Shown: one piece after another, positions 1-9,679 of the stretch | Layout: each line of letters opens with the position of its first letter | Position numbering within the stretch: position 1 is the first letter of the stretch | Assembly (NCBI RefSeq): GCF_039596395.1 | Contig: NZ_JBCNJT010000003.1 | Span: 124,001 to 188,000 of the forward strand | Source: Fluviicola sp. | Lineage (GTDB): Bacteria; Bacteroidota; Bacteroidia; Flavobacteriales_D; Crocinitomicaceae | Direction: 5' to 3' | DNA: 64,000 nucleotides | The notes under the pieces: model-generated | Database searches by the model: none | What the model saw: only the letters and a program-made list of their open reading frames with translations | Told to the model about the DNA's origin: nothing | Translations under genes and position numbers: made by a program

Positions 1-279
1 CAGGTACGGAGACGCATAATAAACCGTTTCTCCCCAACGGTTGAATACTTTCAAATAATTGGTCGGGTAGTTCAAAACATTCAGAATGATAAAATGATCG
101 TTGTATCCGTCACCGTTCGGAGAAAAGAAATCCGCAAAAGTCAGGTCATTGATTTTCAGGGTGTCCTCCAATTCGTGATTGGAAACAGGTGGTTTTTCCA
201 CCGTGAACTTAAGTTCTTTCTTTCCCGTAAAGCTGAAAGCAAGGGCGATTAGTGGAACTAAAAAGATGAATCGAATCAT
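1..279 (-). CDS. T9SS type B / gliding-motility sorting-domain protein, 3' end outside window
   Basis: The 93 visible residues begin MIRFIFLVPLIALAFSF, a typical export signal, and go almost directly into a gliding-motility-associated C-terminal sorting domain: the FFSPNGDGYNDHF motif and VFNRWGETVYY are both visible. This domain directs export through the type IX secretion system. The protein is therefore a short secreted product made mostly of the sorting module, with little or no passenger; the end of the domain lies left of position 1. An in-frame ATG 11 codons upstream (310-312) is possible, but the start at 277-279 gives a cleaner signal peptide. It is divergent from the larger type B protein at 641. 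Confidence 0.8.
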   Translation of the reverse strand, partial: MIRFIFLVPLIALAFSFTGKKELKFTVEKPPVSNHELEDTLKINDLTFADFFSPNGDGYNDHFIILNVLNYPTNYLKVFNRWGETVYYASPYL

Positions 280-640
280 TCTAAATAAATTTTCTCCGGC
301 AAAGTTCAGCATTTTAACCCATTAAGCGCAAAAAAAGAACAACAATATTTTTCAAAAGCCTGATGAATCAATTACATAGAAGATCCGGATTTTGTTTTAA
401 ATCACAGAATCAACAAATGCGGATGCTGGCTAAATGATCGAAGCAGAAGAAATGTACGCTTTTAGCCATTGTTGATGTGTCAATTAAAAAGAGATGAATA
501 TTAAAAACCTGTTAATTAGTAGCTTATCCTTTTGGTGGTAGCGAAATTTCTTTCAAAACAGTTTTGACTTCCAACACCCGGCAGATAAGGAAATCCGGTG
601 AAATAGCCCTAGCTTTAATGAAGACTTTAACTGCTGAAAT
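280..640. other. Intergenic region between two divergent T9SS genes
   Basis: This 361-bp gap must hold the promoters of the leftward gene ending at 279 and of the rightward gene at 641. I found no perfect TAnnTTTG box; the closest rightward match is around 524-533. No RNA gene or repeat is evident. Confidence 0.5.
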
Positions 641-3589
641 ATGAAAAAAGGACTACTTCTTCTGGCGCTGACTTCCTTATTGTTAAGTATCGCGAAGCCG
701 GCATTTTCCCAAAATGATGAGAAAAGTACCCTGATAGGAAATCCGGGAATCCGGGAATTTGGCGTGGCTATTTGCGCAGACAATTCGGGGTACAAATACA
801 TTGGCGGTGAGTCCGGTCAAAAAGGGCTGATTGTCAAACAAAATGCGCTGAATGTGATCCAGTGGAGTAAAACGCTGACTTTTACTTCTGATCCGAACGA
901 CTGGGTGAGTATGGGTTTTTTAGATGTTGTAGGAGATACTGTTTTCGGATGCGGTAAGATAGCGGATAATGCGAATGCTATAGGGAAAGGATCTTTTTAT
1001 TTCAAGATGAATGCTCAGACCGGTGCAGTTTATTGGTCCAGATACGAAGCAAGCGGCCCCAATTATTTATCCTGTATGCGCTATTCAAACGGGAAATTTT
1101 TCCTGGTTGGAGGAGGTTATGGAGCTTCCACCAATTATGGGGGAAGAGTACTGGCGGTTTCTTCTCAAACGGGGCAGGTTCTTTGGCAAACCAACAGCTT
1201 ACAGGGAGTTTTTACCACACCGGGCGGTTACTCACGTACCTTATTTGTGAGCGCAACCGAAATGATTAACGGAAAAATGTACATTACGGGTTCCGTTCAT
1301 AATTTCAATATAAGCATGGAACGGCCATTCCTGCTGGGTATTACTGAAAACGGAACGATTTTTTTACAGAAGTACATCGATCTCCCGGTGGCGCAATGGA
1401 CACTTGACGAATACATCGGACAACGCATTGAATATGATCAGGACCAAAACCTGATACTGATTGTTTCAGATAACATTACGAATGTTACCATGGATCCGTT
1501 TTTTGTCAAGTGTGATACATCGGGAAACCTGATTTTTGCCAAGCGTTACGGACTTCCGGGTAATAACCTGAAAGTATTGACTGCGCTGAATGAAACAGCA
1601 ACCCACTATGTCCTTTACGGGTTCAACATAACAGGAGGACAACACTTATATGCGGTAAAGGTTTCCAAAAACGGAGTTTTCGATAAATGCGTTGCGATCA
1701 GCAAACCGAATGTTTACTATTATGTTCCCTTCGGTCTTGATTTTTTGATGGGAAACAGTACTTTTCTCAACGGGCTTCATTATTTCGTGACAGCTGAATC
1801 TGCAAGCACCGTTTTTGATATGAACATCAACCAGATTATTTTGGACGAAGATCTGAACATCGTTGGAGATTGTTCTGAAACCCTTGAATTGCCTTATCTG
1901 GAAACAAATGTTCCGGCCTCCATGGTACAGTTGTCTATCTCTGCCGCTCCTTTTCCGCTTACGTACACCAACGGAATTACCATCCAGGATGAACCTTTTC
2001 AGGATCCCTGTACAACCGTATCCCTGAACCTCGTACAAAATACAGGTTGTCAGGTAAGTGTTACCGCAGCTACTGTTGGATTTACAGACCCGACTTTTTA
2101 CTGGTCGAACGGAACCAGTGGGACTTCTGATACATTGGCAGTAAGTACTTCCGATACGATCATTGTTCGCGTGCTGGATACCAAATGCTGTGAGTTAATC
2201 GATACGATTGTTCCTTCCATTACTTCGTCTTCTTTTGTGATGAACCTGCCGAACGATACAACAGTTTGTTTGCAACCCGGAAGTTCATTTACCATCAATC
2301 CGGTTTTTTCCGGTGCAAACGGTGCGATTACTTATTTGTGGAATAATGCTTCTACGGGTTCTTCATTGAATGTCACACAAGCTGGAACTTATTGGGTAGA
2401 TGTGTCTGATGGCTGTGTCACTTTGCGTGATTCGATTACAATCGGCATCAATTTTTTACCGCTTATCGGAGATACTGCGGATGTAGAAGTGTGTACAGGA
2501 AACTTTCCGATTCTTTTAAATCCTACGGTTTCTGCCGGTGCAACCGTTTTGTGGGATGATGGAACTAACACTGCATCAAGAAGTGTAAACGGTCCCGGGA
2601 ACTACACGATTTCCGCAACAAATTCCTGTGGAACGGTCAATGCGATTATTTCGGTTACTCAAATAAATCTGCCGGATGTGCAGGTAATTCCTTCGATTGA
2701 CACCTGTATTCAAAATGGTGGAAACATAGTACTTGCTCCGATATTCAGTGATGTAACAACCATTCTTTGGCAGGACGGAAGCAGCGGAAACCAGTTAACA
2801 GTATCAACCTCCGGAAATTATACGGTTTATGCATCCAATAGCTGCGGAACCGATTCTGCGAGTTGTTTCGTAATTATCCACTATTTCCCCGAATTATTCC
2901 TGCCTGCAACCTTGGACACTTGTTTCGATATAGGAGTCGGGTTTTCCTACACCGCAGCTGGTTCTCCGGGTTTCTACCAATGGAGTTCGGGTTCGCAAAC
3001 TGCATCCGAATGGATTTCGCAGGAAGGAACTTATAGCGTAACGCTGACCAACCAATGCAGAAGTGTGACTGATTCCATGCAGGTACGACGATTCACAGAA
3101 GTTGATCTGTACTTTCCGGAAGATTCGGTCAAAGTGTGTGAAAAACAATTGTCCGTATCGGTATTGCAGATAGAAACGAATTACAGCCTGGAGATCTTTG
3201 AACCTGACGGAGATCCGGCAGGAACTTACCTGAATGAATCGGGTTGGTACCTGGTTCATGCGTTCAATCCTTGCGGGGAAAGATGGGATTCGATCTACGT
3301 GAACCTGCAGAATGAACAATTCTTCTACCTGCCGAATTCCTTTACACCGAATAATGACGGACACAACGACCGTTTTGAATTTAAAGGAGAAAATATCACG
3401 GTGCGGGAAATCCGGATTTTCAATCGCTGGGGAGAAGAGATCTTTACCGAAACAGGTGCATTTAAAGGCTGGGACGGTATGTATCGCGGGGAAATCTGTC
3501 CTGATGGAATCTACGCCATTCATGCAATTTATGAAGATTGTTTCGGGTTGCCCACTGAGTTTAACGGACATGTAAACCTGATTCGGTAA
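641..3589 (+). CDS. Large secreted T9SS type B sorting-domain protein
   Basis: A 982-residue exported protein. Residues 1-24 (MKKGLLLLALTSLLLS... ending AFSQ) form a signal peptide. Residues about 30-430 look like a beta-propeller or repeated-strand region with recurrent GGE, GKMYITG and LVGGG turns. Residues about 440-890 are a series of PKD/Ig-like units with the pattern C..TLVW.NG/DGS....V..GTY.V...N.CG. The C-terminus (from YLPNSFTPNNDGHNDRFEF to INVNLIR-like end) is the gliding-motility type B sorting domain with IFNRWGEEIF. Known for the family: secreted through T9SS and retained at the surface or released. The target or ligand is not apparent. It is followed 74 bp later by the lipoprotein array. 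Confidence 0.88.
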   Translation: MKKGLLLLALTSLLLSIAKPAFSQNDEKSTLIGNPGIREFGVAICADNSGYKYIGGESGQKGLIVKQNALNVIQWSKTLTFTSDPNDWVSMGFLDVVGDTVFGCGKIADNANAIGKGSFYFKMNAQTGAVYWSRYEASGPNYLSCMRYSNGKFFLVGGGYGASTNYGGRVLAVSSQTGQVLWQTNSLQGVFTTPGGYSRTLFVSATEMINGKMYITGSVHNFNISMERPFLLGITENGTIFLQKYIDLPVAQWTLDEYIGQRIEYDQDQNLILIVSDNITNVTMDPFFVKCDTSGNLIFAKRYGLPGNNLKVLTALNETATHYVLYGFNITGGQHLYAVKVSKNGVFDKCVAISKPNVYYYVPFGLDFLMGNSTFLNGLHYFVTAESASTVFDMNINQIILDEDLNIVGDCSETLELPYLETNVPASMVQLSISAAPFPLTYTNGITIQDEPFQDPCTTVSLNLVQNTGCQVSVTAATVGFTDPTFYWSNGTSGTSDTLAVSTSDTIIVRVLDTKCCELIDTIVPSITSSSFVMNLPNDTTVCLQPGSSFTINPVFSGANGAITYLWNNASTGSSLNVTQAGTYWVDVSDGCVTLRDSITIGINFLPLIGDTADVEVCTGNFPILLNPTVSAGATVLWDDGTNTASRSVNGPGNYTISATNSCGTVNAIISVTQINLPDVQVIPSIDTCIQNGGNIVLAPIFSDVTTILWQDGSSGNQLTVSTSGNYTVYASNSCGTDSASCFVIIHYFPELFLPATLDTCFDIGVGFSYTAAGSPGFYQWSSGSQTASEWISQEGTYSVTLTNQCRSVTDSMQVRRFTEVDLYFPEDSVKVCEKQLSVSVLQIETNYSLEIFEPDGDPAGTYLNESGWYLVHAFNPCGERWDSIYVNLQNEQFFYLPNSFTPNNDGHNDRFEFKGENITVREIRIFNRWGEEIFTETGAFKGWDGMYRGEICPDGIYAIHAIYEDCFGLPTEFNGHVNLIR

Positions 3590-3663
3590 AATCATCAAAA
3601 ACCAACCGTATTGCGCATAACAACGTTATCAAGAATTAAGACACTTTATTTAACTCATCTAAC

Positions 3664-4329
3664 ATGAAAAAAAATACCTTTTTGGGATTTGGTTTTGCAG
3701 TGATAGCCATTGGAATGGTTTCCTGCGGCAAGTCTACCACCGGGAAAATTGCAAATAACTGGACCGTTGTTTCTTCCGAAGAAAATCGTACGTCCCTACA
3801 ATCAAACGGTGATAAAGATTATACACACACTTCTTTCACGGAAACCACGATTTCCACCCATCATGAACAAACATCTTCGGGAGTGACGACTATCCAGGAA
3901 AGTTCCGGGAAAGTGAGTGCCAATACCATCAACATCAAAAAAGACGGAACCTGGATCTGGAACAAGGAATGGTACTATGAAGGAGAACAGAACGGGATGT
4001 TGCTCCATACGGATATTAAAACCATTCAAAGCGGTACCTGGAATTTTGTAGCGAAGACGAAGGGAGATGATTTTAAGAAAAATGAACGCATTGCCTTGAA
4101 TGTTTTGAAGGAATCAAATTCTGTTTTCCAAAAACAGGACCAGGTACTGGTGAGTAGTAACGGCTCGGAAACCACTTTTGCTGCAGGGGGAAATATGTGG
4201 ATATATACCATTGTCAAGTCAAAGAATAAGGAACTGGAATTGGAACTGGAGGGAAACTATCAGCGCACTGTTGACGGAGAAACCGTTTCATCTGATATGG
4301 TTCAAAGCATGAGTTTAAAAGAAAAATAA
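3664..4329 (+). CDS. Lipoprotein, member 1 of a six-gene paralogous family
   Basis: A 221-residue lipoprotein with lipobox GMVSC (Cys21). After the anchor come the family motifs: GK.ANNWTVV near residue 27, a Thr/Ser-rich stretch, KKDGTWIW near residue 97, GTWNFVAKTKGDDFKKNER around 125-145, and a C-terminal IYTI..SK.KELELE strand pattern. The alternating strands and conserved Trp residues suggest a lipocalin-like small beta-barrel, but this is inference. Close paralogs follow at 4373, 5159, 5901, 6757 and 9680, so the locus has expanded by tandem duplication. Function unknown; anchored in the cell envelope. Confidence 0.8.
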   Translation: MKKNTFLGFGFAVIAIGMVSCGKSTTGKIANNWTVVSSEENRTSLQSNGDKDYTHTSFTETTISTHHEQTSSGVTTIQESSGKVSANTINIKKDGTWIWNKEWYYEGEQNGMLLHTDIKTIQSGTWNFVAKTKGDDFKKNERIALNVLKESNSVFQKQDQVLVSSNGSETTFAAGGNMWIYTIVKSKNKELELELEGNYQRTVDGETVSSDMVQSMSLKEK

Positions 4330-4372
4330 TAGTAAATCATTCAGAATACCTCCGGGTTTAATAATCAAGAAT

Positions 4373-5026
4373 ATGAAAAAAATCGCAGGGATTGCCTTAA
4401 ATATCGCATTGATAACTGTACTAGCAGCTTGTGGAAAAACCACCAAAGGCAAACTGGTCAATGACTGGAAAGTTGTTTCTTCCTTTGAAGAACAGGAATT
4501 TCGCAATGCCAATGATGAGCATACGGTGAATACGCTTACTACCACCGATAATGAAGTGACAAGCAGTACGTTCTATCATCCTCCCACAGGCCCCGAAGTT
4601 ACCAACTCACAAACAGGTACATTAAATGCTTATGAGTTTCTCATTAAAAAAGACGGTACGTGGTCTTCTGTTCGGGAAATTGCTTTTGGGAGCGGTGCAT
4701 CTTCCTCTGTTAGCAGAATCGAACAAAGCGGCACCTGGAGCTTTCTGAAGAAAAACAAAAGCGACGATTTCAAAAAGAATGAGCGGGTACATTTCAATGT
4801 GTTGAATTCTAAAGAAGTAGAAACCTCGTCGTCGGGAGGAACTGTTGTTAGCAGTAGTTCAGCGGTTAATACGTATGCAACCGGAGAAAAAGTGCTGGTT
4901 TATGCGATCAAAACATCCAAAAAAGATGAGCTTGAAATAGAACTGGAGAAAAACAGTGCATTTACAAATAATTCGGGAACTAGTACGAACAGCTTGATTC
5001 AAAAGCTCACTTTAAAAGGAAAGTAG
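4373..5026 (+). CDS. Lipoprotein, member 2 of the paralogous family
   Basis: 217 residues with lipobox VLAAC (Cys20). It repeats the family layout: GKLVNDWKVVSS, a Ser/Thr-rich variable block, KKDGTWSS, GTWSFLKKNKSDDFKKNER, and VYAIKTSKKDELEIELE near the end. It lies 43 bp after member 1, probably in the same transcript, and ends at a strong rho-independent terminator (5049-5075). The variable block between the Trp motif and KKDGTW differs most between paralogs, which would fit a changing ligand or surface. Confidence 0.8.
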   Translation: MKKIAGIALNIALITVLAACGKTTKGKLVNDWKVVSSFEEQEFRNANDEHTVNTLTTTDNEVTSSTFYHPPTGPEVTNSQTGTLNAYEFLIKKDGTWSSVREIAFGSGASSSVSRIEQSGTWSFLKKNKSDDFKKNERVHFNVLNSKEVETSSSGGTVVSSSSAVNTYATGEKVLVYAIKTSKKDELEIELEKNSAFTNNSGTSTNSLIQKLTLKGK

Positions 5027-5048
5027 CCGGATTTTAAAGCTTAAAAGA

Positions 5049-5080
5049 AAGGGATTTGTTCAAAGCAAATCCCTTTTTTG
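5049..5080 (+). terminator. Rho-independent terminator after lipoprotein 2
   Basis: A 10-bp perfect stem (AAGGGATTTG / CAAATCCCTT, loop TTCAAAG) followed by a T-run. It closes the transcript of the first two lipoproteins, so member 3 should have its own promoter. Confidence 0.85.
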
Positions 5081-5158
5081 TTGGTCCTAATGAACTCATT
5101 AAACAATAAATAAGCAGAATTGCAGTTTTTACGGGCAACAATTTATCTAAACATCACG

Positions 5159-5818
5159 ATGAGAAAAATCACTTATGCGCTGAGCATTGCATTTTTGGCT
5201 GTCGGAATGGCGTCCTGTGCAAAATCTACAAACCGGAAGGTTAGTAATGAATGGAAAGTAGTTTCCTATCTAAAAACAGAATCTTACCAGGTCACCGGTG
5301 CAGGCTATTCGAATAGTACGACCACCAATATACAGGAAACATCCTTTACCCAACAATTTGTTTCCAATGATGATGGAATGGTTGTGACCACTAATTACCA
5401 GGGAACTGTCAATGCACACATGTTCAGCATTAAAAAGGACGGTACCTGGAGTATGATCCGGGATTTGACATCTGATACGGGAGGGAACAGTGAACAGAAG
5501 AATGTTACGGAACAAACCGGGACCTGGACTTTTGTAGGAAAAACGAAGGGCGATGAGTTCAAAAAGAATGAGCGCATTCTCTTTAATACCCTGACGGAGA
5601 AACTGACTTCTACCCAAAGCAACAATTCAACGGTTGTTTCTCAATTTATAACCAATAAAACCTACCTGGCCGGTGAGAATGTCCAAATCTTTACTATCAA
5701 AGAATCGAAGAAGAAAGAATTACAACTGGAATCGGTGAATGATGTATCTATTACAATGGATAACGGTTCAAGTAACATAAATAATGAGTCTGTAAGTATG
5801 ACTTTACAGGAAAAGTAG
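5159..5818 (+). CDS. Lipoprotein, member 3 of the paralogous family
   Basis: 219 residues from MRKITYALSIAFLAVG; lipobox GMASC (Cys20). This start was chosen over an in-frame ATG 13 codons upstream because it gives a canonical lipoprotein signal. Family motifs: NEWKVVSY, KKDGTWSM, GTWTFVGKTKGDEFKKNER, IFTIKESKKKELQLE. It follows the terminator at 5049-5080 with about 80 bp that must hold a promoter; I see no clear TAnnTTTG there. Confidence 0.8.
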   Translation: MRKITYALSIAFLAVGMASCAKSTNRKVSNEWKVVSYLKTESYQVTGAGYSNSTTTNIQETSFTQQFVSNDDGMVVTTNYQGTVNAHMFSIKKDGTWSMIRDLTSDTGGNSEQKNVTEQTGTWTFVGKTKGDEFKKNERILFNTLTEKLTSTQSNNSTVVSQFITNKTYLAGENVQIFTIKESKKKELQLESVNDVSITMDNGSSNINNESVSMTLQEK

Positions 5819-5900
5819 TTAATAAGACAAATACAGTTTTTTTAAGCTTTGAATCTTTAGGCTTGAAAGCAAGAGAATCATAAAATCAAACACGAACAAA

Positions 5901-6566
5901 ATGAAAAAAATCCTGATATATACGCTAAGTTTAGCGCTTACAGTTGTCGGAATGACCGCTTGTGCAAAAAGCACCAAAGGTAAAGTAACCAATACATGGA
6001 AAGTGACTTCCATGGAAAATGTGGAAACGTCTATTAATTCAAACGGGGATAAACACGTTTCGACCCTTTCGATGAACGAAAGCAGTGCTTCGGAAAAAGA
6101 CGATTATTATCCCGCATCCGGTGTTACTACCAGCACTACCCGAACAGGAACGATGAATACCAACGAGATGGTCATTAAAAAAGATGGCACCTGGACCTGG
6201 ACTACCAGTGTTACTTACACCGGGGATAACGGGAATTCAACGGAGACCGAAATGGTAGAACAGAGCGGCACGTGGAGTTTTTTAGCGAAATCGAAAGGGG
6301 ATAATTTCAAGAAGAATGAACGAATCCTGTTCAATGTACTGGCTGCAAAACTTCATGAAGTGGATATGGAGAATGGAGTAGTGACCGATGAGGATACGAG
6401 CGACCTTGTTTACTCGACCGGGAAGAATACCATGATCTATACTGTTAAAGAATCTAAAAAAGGAGAATTGGAATTGGAGTCGGAAGCCCAAAATGTGACT
6501 ACTCAAAATTCAACTTCGAACAGCAATTCAATATCGAGTACAATAGTCATGAAAAGTAAGGAATAG
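5901..6566 (+). CDS. Lipoprotein, member 4 of the paralogous family
   Basis: 221 residues, lipobox GMTAC (Cys21). Motifs in order: GKVTNTWKVTSM, KKDGTWTW, GTWSFLAKSKGDNFKKNER and IYTVKESKKGELELE. Its N-terminal half is closest in pattern to member 5 at 6757 (both have a NSNGDK/QSNGDK segment and T/S-rich loops), suggesting they are neighbours by duplication. Function unknown; predicted envelope lipoprotein. Confidence 0.8.
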   Translation: MKKILIYTLSLALTVVGMTACAKSTKGKVTNTWKVTSMENVETSINSNGDKHVSTLSMNESSASEKDDYYPASGVTTSTTRTGTMNTNEMVIKKDGTWTWTTSVTYTGDNGNSTETEMVEQSGTWSFLAKSKGDNFKKNERILFNVLAAKLHEVDMENGVVTDEDTSDLVYSTGKNTMIYTVKESKKGELELESEAQNVTTQNSTSNSNSISSTIVMKSKE

Positions 6567-6700
6567 CTTGAGTTTTCTGTTAAAATGAACCGGTAAAAAA
6601 CAACTAAAAAATAAGTGCTATCTTCCGCTTTCCCGCTTCGTTAACTGAAAATTAAATGAATGGCATATCAACTATTTTCTGGTTATCTTTTTGTTAAAAG

Positions 6701-6731
6701 TTTGACTATTATCAGAATAGTGGTACATTTG
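6701..6731 (+). promoter_or_regulatory. Consensus Bacteroidota promoter for lipoprotein 5
   Basis: TTTG at 6701-6704 and TACATTTG at 6724-6731, 19 bp apart. This matches the Bacteroidota pattern TTTG/TTG-N19-21-TAnnTTTG. It sits 25 bp upstream of the start codon at 6757, leaving a short A/T-rich leader. Confidence 0.8.
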
Positions 6732-6756
6732 CCCAACTAATTTATAACTTACAATA

Positions 6757-7407
6757 ATGAAAAAGATTTTTTACTGCACTTTAAGTGTTGCGTTTCTAAC
6801 GGTTGGTTTGTCTTCTTGTGGTAAATCAAGCAAAGGTAAAATGGCTAATGAGTGGAAAGTGACTGAGTACAACTCTACAGAAACTGACACACAGTCTAAC
6901 GGTGACAAAACGGTGTACACTACCACCATGACAGAATCTAACTACACTTACACTACTGCTTCAACGTCTAACGGTTCAACAACTACAACTACAAGTACAG
7001 CGACAGTTAACATGAATGAAATGACTATCGAAAAAGATGGTACATGGACAAGTACTCGTGACATTTCTTCAACTAGCAACGGAATCACTCAAAAATTGAC
7101 TACTACTACAAGCGGAACTTGGGCTTTCGTAGGAAAAACTAAAGGTGATGAGTTCAAGAAAAACGAGCGTGTAATGTTCAACACTTTGTCTGAAACAAAT
7201 ACTCAGGTAGTTTCTTTCGGAGGAAGCTCTCAAACTACAACAAGTACTGATACTTACATGACAGGTGAGAACGTAATGATCTACACTGTTACTGAGTCTA
7301 AAGGTAAAGAATTGGCTTTGGAAGCTGAAATGGGTAACTCAAGCACTACTGGTAGCTCAACAAACTCCACTTCCGGAAAAACAACTATCAAGTTGGCTGA
7401 GAAATAA
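6757..7407 (+). CDS. Lipoprotein, member 5; likely the highly expressed paralog
   Basis: 216 residues, lipobox GLSSC (Cys21), with the family motifs NEWKVTEY, EKDGTWTS, GTWAFVGKTKGDEFKKNER and IYTVTESKGKELALE. Unlike its neighbours, the gene uses a narrow codon set: AAC for Asn, ACT/ACA for Thr, TCT/AGC for Ser, GGT/GGA for Gly, and little of the ACC/ACG/GGG use seen in members 1-4. With a consensus promoter (6701-6731) and strong terminator (7431-7459) this suggests an abundant envelope lipoprotein. The variable loop is extremely Thr/Ser-rich. The expression level is inference from the sequence. Confidence 0.82.
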   Translation: MKKIFYCTLSVAFLTVGLSSCGKSSKGKMANEWKVTEYNSTETDTQSNGDKTVYTTTMTESNYTYTTASTSNGSTTTTTSTATVNMNEMTIEKDGTWTSTRDISSTSNGITQKLTTTTSGTWAFVGKTKGDEFKKNERVMFNTLSETNTQVVSFGGSSQTTTSTDTYMTGENVMIYTVTESKGKELALEAEMGNSSTTGSSTNSTSGKTTIKLAEK

Positions 7408-7430
7408 GAATCAGATCAATATCAATATTA

Positions 7431-7461
7431 AAAGGGAACCTGTTATAGGTTCCCTTTTTGT
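7431..7461 (+). terminator. Rho-independent terminator after lipoprotein 5
   Basis: Perfect 10-bp stem AAAGGGAACC / GGTTCCCTTT with a 7-nt loop, followed by TTGTTTT. It isolates the abundant lipoprotein as a single-gene transcript. Confidence 0.87.
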
Positions 7462-7579
7462 TTTACACGATTTTTGAAAGTTGTTAATTTGTTTTGTGTG
7501 GGCATTAGCGAGCATAAGAAATGATTAATTTAGGCTCACTGAAACATCATTTTACAGCTACTCAACGATTATCTGACTT

Positions 7580-9625
7580 ATGAAAAACGTACTGACATTT
7601 CTTGCGCTGAGCTTAACACTTTCACTGACTGCCCAAAACTACAATTTCAACTTTAATACCACGGGAGCACGTGTTTGCCTGGTTGAAGCAAGTGTAAACT
7701 TAGCTACACCTTCGGTCACCATTCATTTATTGGATGCCGCTTCAAACACCACGCAGCAAACAAGCATTTTCAGAAGGCCGCTTTATGGAACAGGAGATCA
7801 ATGGGTTTCCGTGGCAAGTGGGCTACCTGCAGGAACTACACAATGGATCGATGTAAATGTCAACGCGGGAGAAATTTGGGAATACCAGGTGAAACGCACC
7901 GGTACCTGGACGTATGGAGGTCAAAGCTATGACGCAACGGGTTATACGGTCGGTGCTTTGCTGAAGGACAATTCCAATTACCATGGACAACTTATTTTTG
8001 TTGTTGCCGACAATATTTACAACGGACTTACCTCCAAAGTTAAACGATTGAAAAAGGAGTTGACCGGCGACGGTTGGTTTGTGAATGAACTGATCGTTCC
8101 GCATGCGAACGGGTGGGACAGCGGAGATACAGTTGTAGGAATCCGTAACCAGATTGCAGCAGTCTATAACAATGCACCGGCAGGCGATAAACCTAAAATG
8201 GTGTTCATCCTGGGGCATGTTCCCCTTCCGAGATCCGGTTCTTCAACCGTTACTGCACCTGATGGCCACGATCAGAACAAAGGCGCGCGCGGCTGTGACG
8301 GATATTATGCAGATATCGACGGCGTTTATACGGACGCAAATACCTTTAATCCGGGAGGTTTGGCAACACCTTTGGCAGTGAATCTGCCGGGCGACTATAA
8401 GTGGGACCAGGATTTTTATCCTTCCGAACTGGAAATGGCTTTCGGACGCGTAGATTTTGCAGATCTGATTCAGCCCTCACAGTCAGAACTCGTATTAACC
8501 GAACAGTACCTAGACCGTTTGAGCAATTACAAAAATGTTGTAAGCGGCTGGGATATGGGAGATAAATCCGGGTTTTATGTCGGCTACGACAATTCCGTTG
8601 ACGGTTCCTACCGCACTTTGCCAGGAATTTCGAAAAGTGCCAATGTGTACCAGAATACGGCCGGAGCTCCGCACCCACAATGGGTACAGAACAACGGGCC
8701 GTTTAAAGTGTATATGCAAAACCAGAATTTCCCGGAATTGGGGGAGTGGGAAACTTACGGGATGAATGCAACGGTGTATTCCAGCGACCAAAGTTACTGG
8801 GGATTCAATGACGAGCCGCAAAGTTTCTACTATGGCAGGATCCGTGGATTGCTTGCTGAAAATACAAAGTGCCTGGTAACACTTTGGGCAACTACCGCTT
8901 TGAATATGTTCCACCAGGCTTGCAGTGGCGAAGCACTTGGAAAAGCGATCAAAGAAGTGATGAATAACAATACTGTCAACAACAATATCCAGAAGCCACA
9001 GCAAAACTGGGACGATACAAATTGGTGGGGACGTACACATTTTGCCTACAACGGCGATCCGACGATCCGTTTGTACCAATTGCAGCCCGCTTCGAACCTG
9101 ACCATAGCAAATGTGAACAATGAAGCGGTATTGAACTGGACAGCTTCACCGGATGCGAATGTGAGCGGATATCATGTCTACAAAAGCACGGCGGAATTGG
9201 GTGTTTACAATCGCGTGACAACCAACCAGCTGACAACTTTGACTTACACAGACAACGATTACCATTACGGTGACTGGTACATGGTTCGCGCGGTTGAAAC
9301 AGAAGAAAGCGGCTGCGGACAGTTTGTGAACCCGAGTCTGGGAATTTTTGTCCAGGGAAACCTGAACCTTGGCTTGAACGAAAACAACCTGTCGCATCAG
9401 TTGAATGTTTACCCGAATCCGACTAACGGTGAAGTAATCGTAAAGGCAGATTTTTCCATGGAAATGATCCGTGTTTTGAGTGCTGACGGACGTTTGATCA
9501 CCTCTTTGGAAAAGGTCAACCAACATACATTGGCAATGGACCTTTCCGGGTTGAATCCGGGAATCTATTTCATTCAGACAGCGAAAGGAAAGGAATTGAT
9601 AACACAAAAAATTATCGTAGAATAG
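7580..9625 (+). CDS. Secreted T9SS type A protein with gingipain-like (C25-like) core and fibronectin III domain
   Basis: 681 residues. Signal peptide MKNVLTFLALSLTLSLTAQ. Residues about 130-330 resemble the C25 (gingipain) peptidase layout: GQLIFVV, then KMVFILGHVPLPRSG, DGYYADIDG and ELEMAFGRVDF, later QACSGEALGKAI near 455. I do not see the His-Gly catalytic motif of active gingipains, so catalytic activity is uncertain. Residues about 500-580 form a fibronectin type III domain (AVLNWTASPDANVSGYHVYKS). The C-terminal about 75 residues (LNVYPNPTNGEV ... GIYFIQT) are a T9SS type A sorting domain. It interrupts the lipoprotein family between members 5 and 6. Confidence 0.8.
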   Translation: MKNVLTFLALSLTLSLTAQNYNFNFNTTGARVCLVEASVNLATPSVTIHLLDAASNTTQQTSIFRRPLYGTGDQWVSVASGLPAGTTQWIDVNVNAGEIWEYQVKRTGTWTYGGQSYDATGYTVGALLKDNSNYHGQLIFVVADNIYNGLTSKVKRLKKELTGDGWFVNELIVPHANGWDSGDTVVGIRNQIAAVYNNAPAGDKPKMVFILGHVPLPRSGSSTVTAPDGHDQNKGARGCDGYYADIDGVYTDANTFNPGGLATPLAVNLPGDYKWDQDFYPSELEMAFGRVDFADLIQPSQSELVLTEQYLDRLSNYKNVVSGWDMGDKSGFYVGYDNSVDGSYRTLPGISKSANVYQNTAGAPHPQWVQNNGPFKVYMQNQNFPELGEWETYGMNATVYSSDQSYWGFNDEPQSFYYGRIRGLLAENTKCLVTLWATTALNMFHQACSGEALGKAIKEVMNNNTVNNNIQKPQQNWDDTNWWGRTHFAYNGDPTIRLYQLQPASNLTIANVNNEAVLNWTASPDANVSGYHVYKSTAELGVYNRVTTNQLTTLTYTDNDYHYGDWYMVRAVETEESGCGQFVNPSLGIFVQGNLNLGLNENNLSHQLNVYPNPTNGEVIVKADFSMEMIRVLSADGRLITSLEKVNQHTLAMDLSGLNPGIYFIQTAKGKELITQKIIVE

Positions 9626-9679
9626 GATTGTTCCTGATTTATTGCATACTTTTAGGGTATCCATCAAATCAGAATCACC

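Noticed and set aside
7580-9625. Active gingipain protease
   Set aside because: The core resembles the C25 layout, but the His-Gly catalytic motif was not found, so activity is not claimed.
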